From contig DOPG01000467.1 of assembly GCA_003513555.1 (NCBI GenBank), positions 1 through 5,874 on the forward strand: a stretch of 5,874 nucleotides of DNA, read 5' to 3'. Positions 5,643-5,874 of the stretch are shown in pieces. This DNA is from Rhodopirellula sp. GTDB taxonomy: Bacteria > Planctomycetota > Planctomycetia > Pirellulales > Pirellulaceae. The notes under the pieces were generated by a model, which made no database searches, had not been told where the DNA came from, and saw only the letters and a program-made list of their open reading frames with translations. Both the position numbers and the translations under genes were made by a program. The stretch's first letter is position 1; each line of letters opens with the position of its first letter.

Positions 5643-5652
5643 AGCACGCCCA
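5643..5652. other. junction core, copy 3, in tRNA acceptor end (possible att core)
   Basis: The same ten bases end structured repeat B and at the same time form the 3' acceptor strand plus discriminator of the tRNA-Arg-like fragment on the minus strand (TGGGCGT-G). Integrative elements often use tRNA 3' ends as attachment sites, which fits this position. A ten-base core is short for such a site. Confidence 0.45.
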
Positions 5653-5691
5653 GGAGGATTCGAACCTACGACCTACGGATTAGAAGTTGGT
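5645..5691 (-). pseudogene. 3' part of a decayed tRNA-Arg(UCU)-like sequence
   Basis: Read on the minus strand, this gives an anticodon loop CTTCTAA with anticodon TCT (5682-5684), a five-base variable region AGGTC, a T-arm GTAGG-TTCGAAT-CCTCC with one mismatch, a 3' acceptor strand TGGGCGT (5646-5652) and discriminator G. The anticodon stem (ACCAA/TCCGT) has only three of five pairs and no standard D arm or adjacent 5' half is found, so it is not a working tRNA as it stands. Its acceptor end is the junction core of module 2. It is either the remains of the attachment tRNA or a tRNA piece carried by a further element to the right. Confidence 0.55.
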
Positions 5692-5874
5692 TGTAACGAT
5701 AGTTCGAAACCATAGAACCACGTGTTTTCTCTTACAAGTTCAAACTCGTTAGCTGATGCAGGGCGCTATTTCGTACGTAGCGGGCGTCGTCAGGCGTCGT
5801 GTAAGCGCTGGGAAAAAATTCTTTTGTAAAGGCAAAATATTCATTGGCAGCCCGAGCAAGATTCTCTCACTCAC
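5692..5874. other. right flank, no gene recognised
   Basis: There is no convincing ORF on either strand. It holds a short tandem repeat GGCGTCGT (5783-5790 and 5793-5800) and, on the minus strand, ACGCCCG (5781-5787), which could pair with the acceptor end of the tRNA-like fragment. Otherwise nothing is recognised. Confidence 0.35.

Larger units (their letters stand above)
3452..5651 (+). mobile_element. putative module 2 (hairpin end, HTH remnant, lipoprotein, structured end)
   Basis: This is the second unit with the architecture of module 1, joined to it directly through one shared core at 3452-3461 and ending at a third core (5643-5652) inside a tRNA-Arg-like sequence. Its HTH remnant is shorter and starts about 20 bases after the hairpin repeat, with no toxin-antitoxin pair between. 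Its cargo, a lipoprotein, is unrelated to the cargo of module 1. Conserved ends around different cargo argue for a cassette-like or integrative unit over a simple duplication, but this is inference. Confidence 0.4.
5238..5652 (+). repeat. 415-bp structured repeat, copy B (3' end of module 2)
   Basis: This is the second copy of the repeat at 3039-3461. All the conserved self-complementary blocks reappear: GCAC/GTGT with a G-U (5296-5309), GTGT-TCG-ACAC (5316-5326), AGCGACATCGCT (5397-5408), the 20-base near-palindrome now with two G-U pairs (5452-5471), CGAC-GTAA-GTCG (5535-5546) and the compound fold (5555-5621). Changes relative to A in these stems mostly turn Watson-Crick pairs into G-U pairs. 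Right of the core the sequence becomes a tRNA-Arg-like fragment, where A runs into hairpin repeat 2. Confidence 0.8.

Noticed and set aside
5793..5800. Tandem GGCGTCGT pair as a regulatory repeat
   Set aside because: Only two short units with no gene beside them; it could easily be chance.

Overview
The window looks like bacterial accessory DNA, most likely from a planctomycete of the Rhodopirellula/Pirellula type. The evidence is a lipoprotein ending in short planctomycete-style leucine-rich repeats, a secreted protein with the 'ETTFLTGPL...VTPEHNACVLL' style of a family I associate with that phylum, moderate GC, and wide gene spacing. The taxonomic call rests on remembered family resemblance, not on a search.

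Layout, all cargo on the + strand. Bases 1-70 are a left flank with nothing recognisable. A 10-bp core (71-80) opens a 140-bp hairpin repeat (71-210). A ParDE-type toxin-antitoxin operon follows (288-905), then a remnant of a helix-turn-helix protein (904-1329) and a secreted planctomycete protein (about 1569-2951). A 423-bp structured repeat (A, 3039-3461) closes this part and ends in the second copy of the core. The core runs straight into a second hairpin repeat (3452-3591), a shorter remnant of the same HTH protein (from 3610), a possible 50-residue ORF (3849-4001), a lipoprotein (3998-5116) and a second copy of the structured repeat (B, 5238-5652). Copy B ends in the third core, which here is the 3' acceptor end of a decayed tRNA-Arg(UCU)-like sequence on the minus strand (5645-5691). 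Bases 5692-5874 hold nothing firm.

The main result is that the region reads as two tandem modules with the same ends and the same internal order: core, hairpin repeat, HTH remnant, cargo gene, large structured repeat, core. The three cores are joined to different partners (flank|core|hairpin, A|core|hairpin, B|core|tRNA). That is what two copies of a site-specific integrating element stacked at a tRNA 3' end, or two very large integron-like cassettes, would leave. No recombinase or transposase catalytic gene lies in the window, so the modules would have to be moved from elsewhere or be dead.

The end repeats have stems that are conserved or kept by G-U pairs while loops have drifted. This suggests they act as folded single-stranded DNA or as RNA. 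The ParDE pair could stabilise module 1. The two cargo proteins are both exported and have no known joint function.
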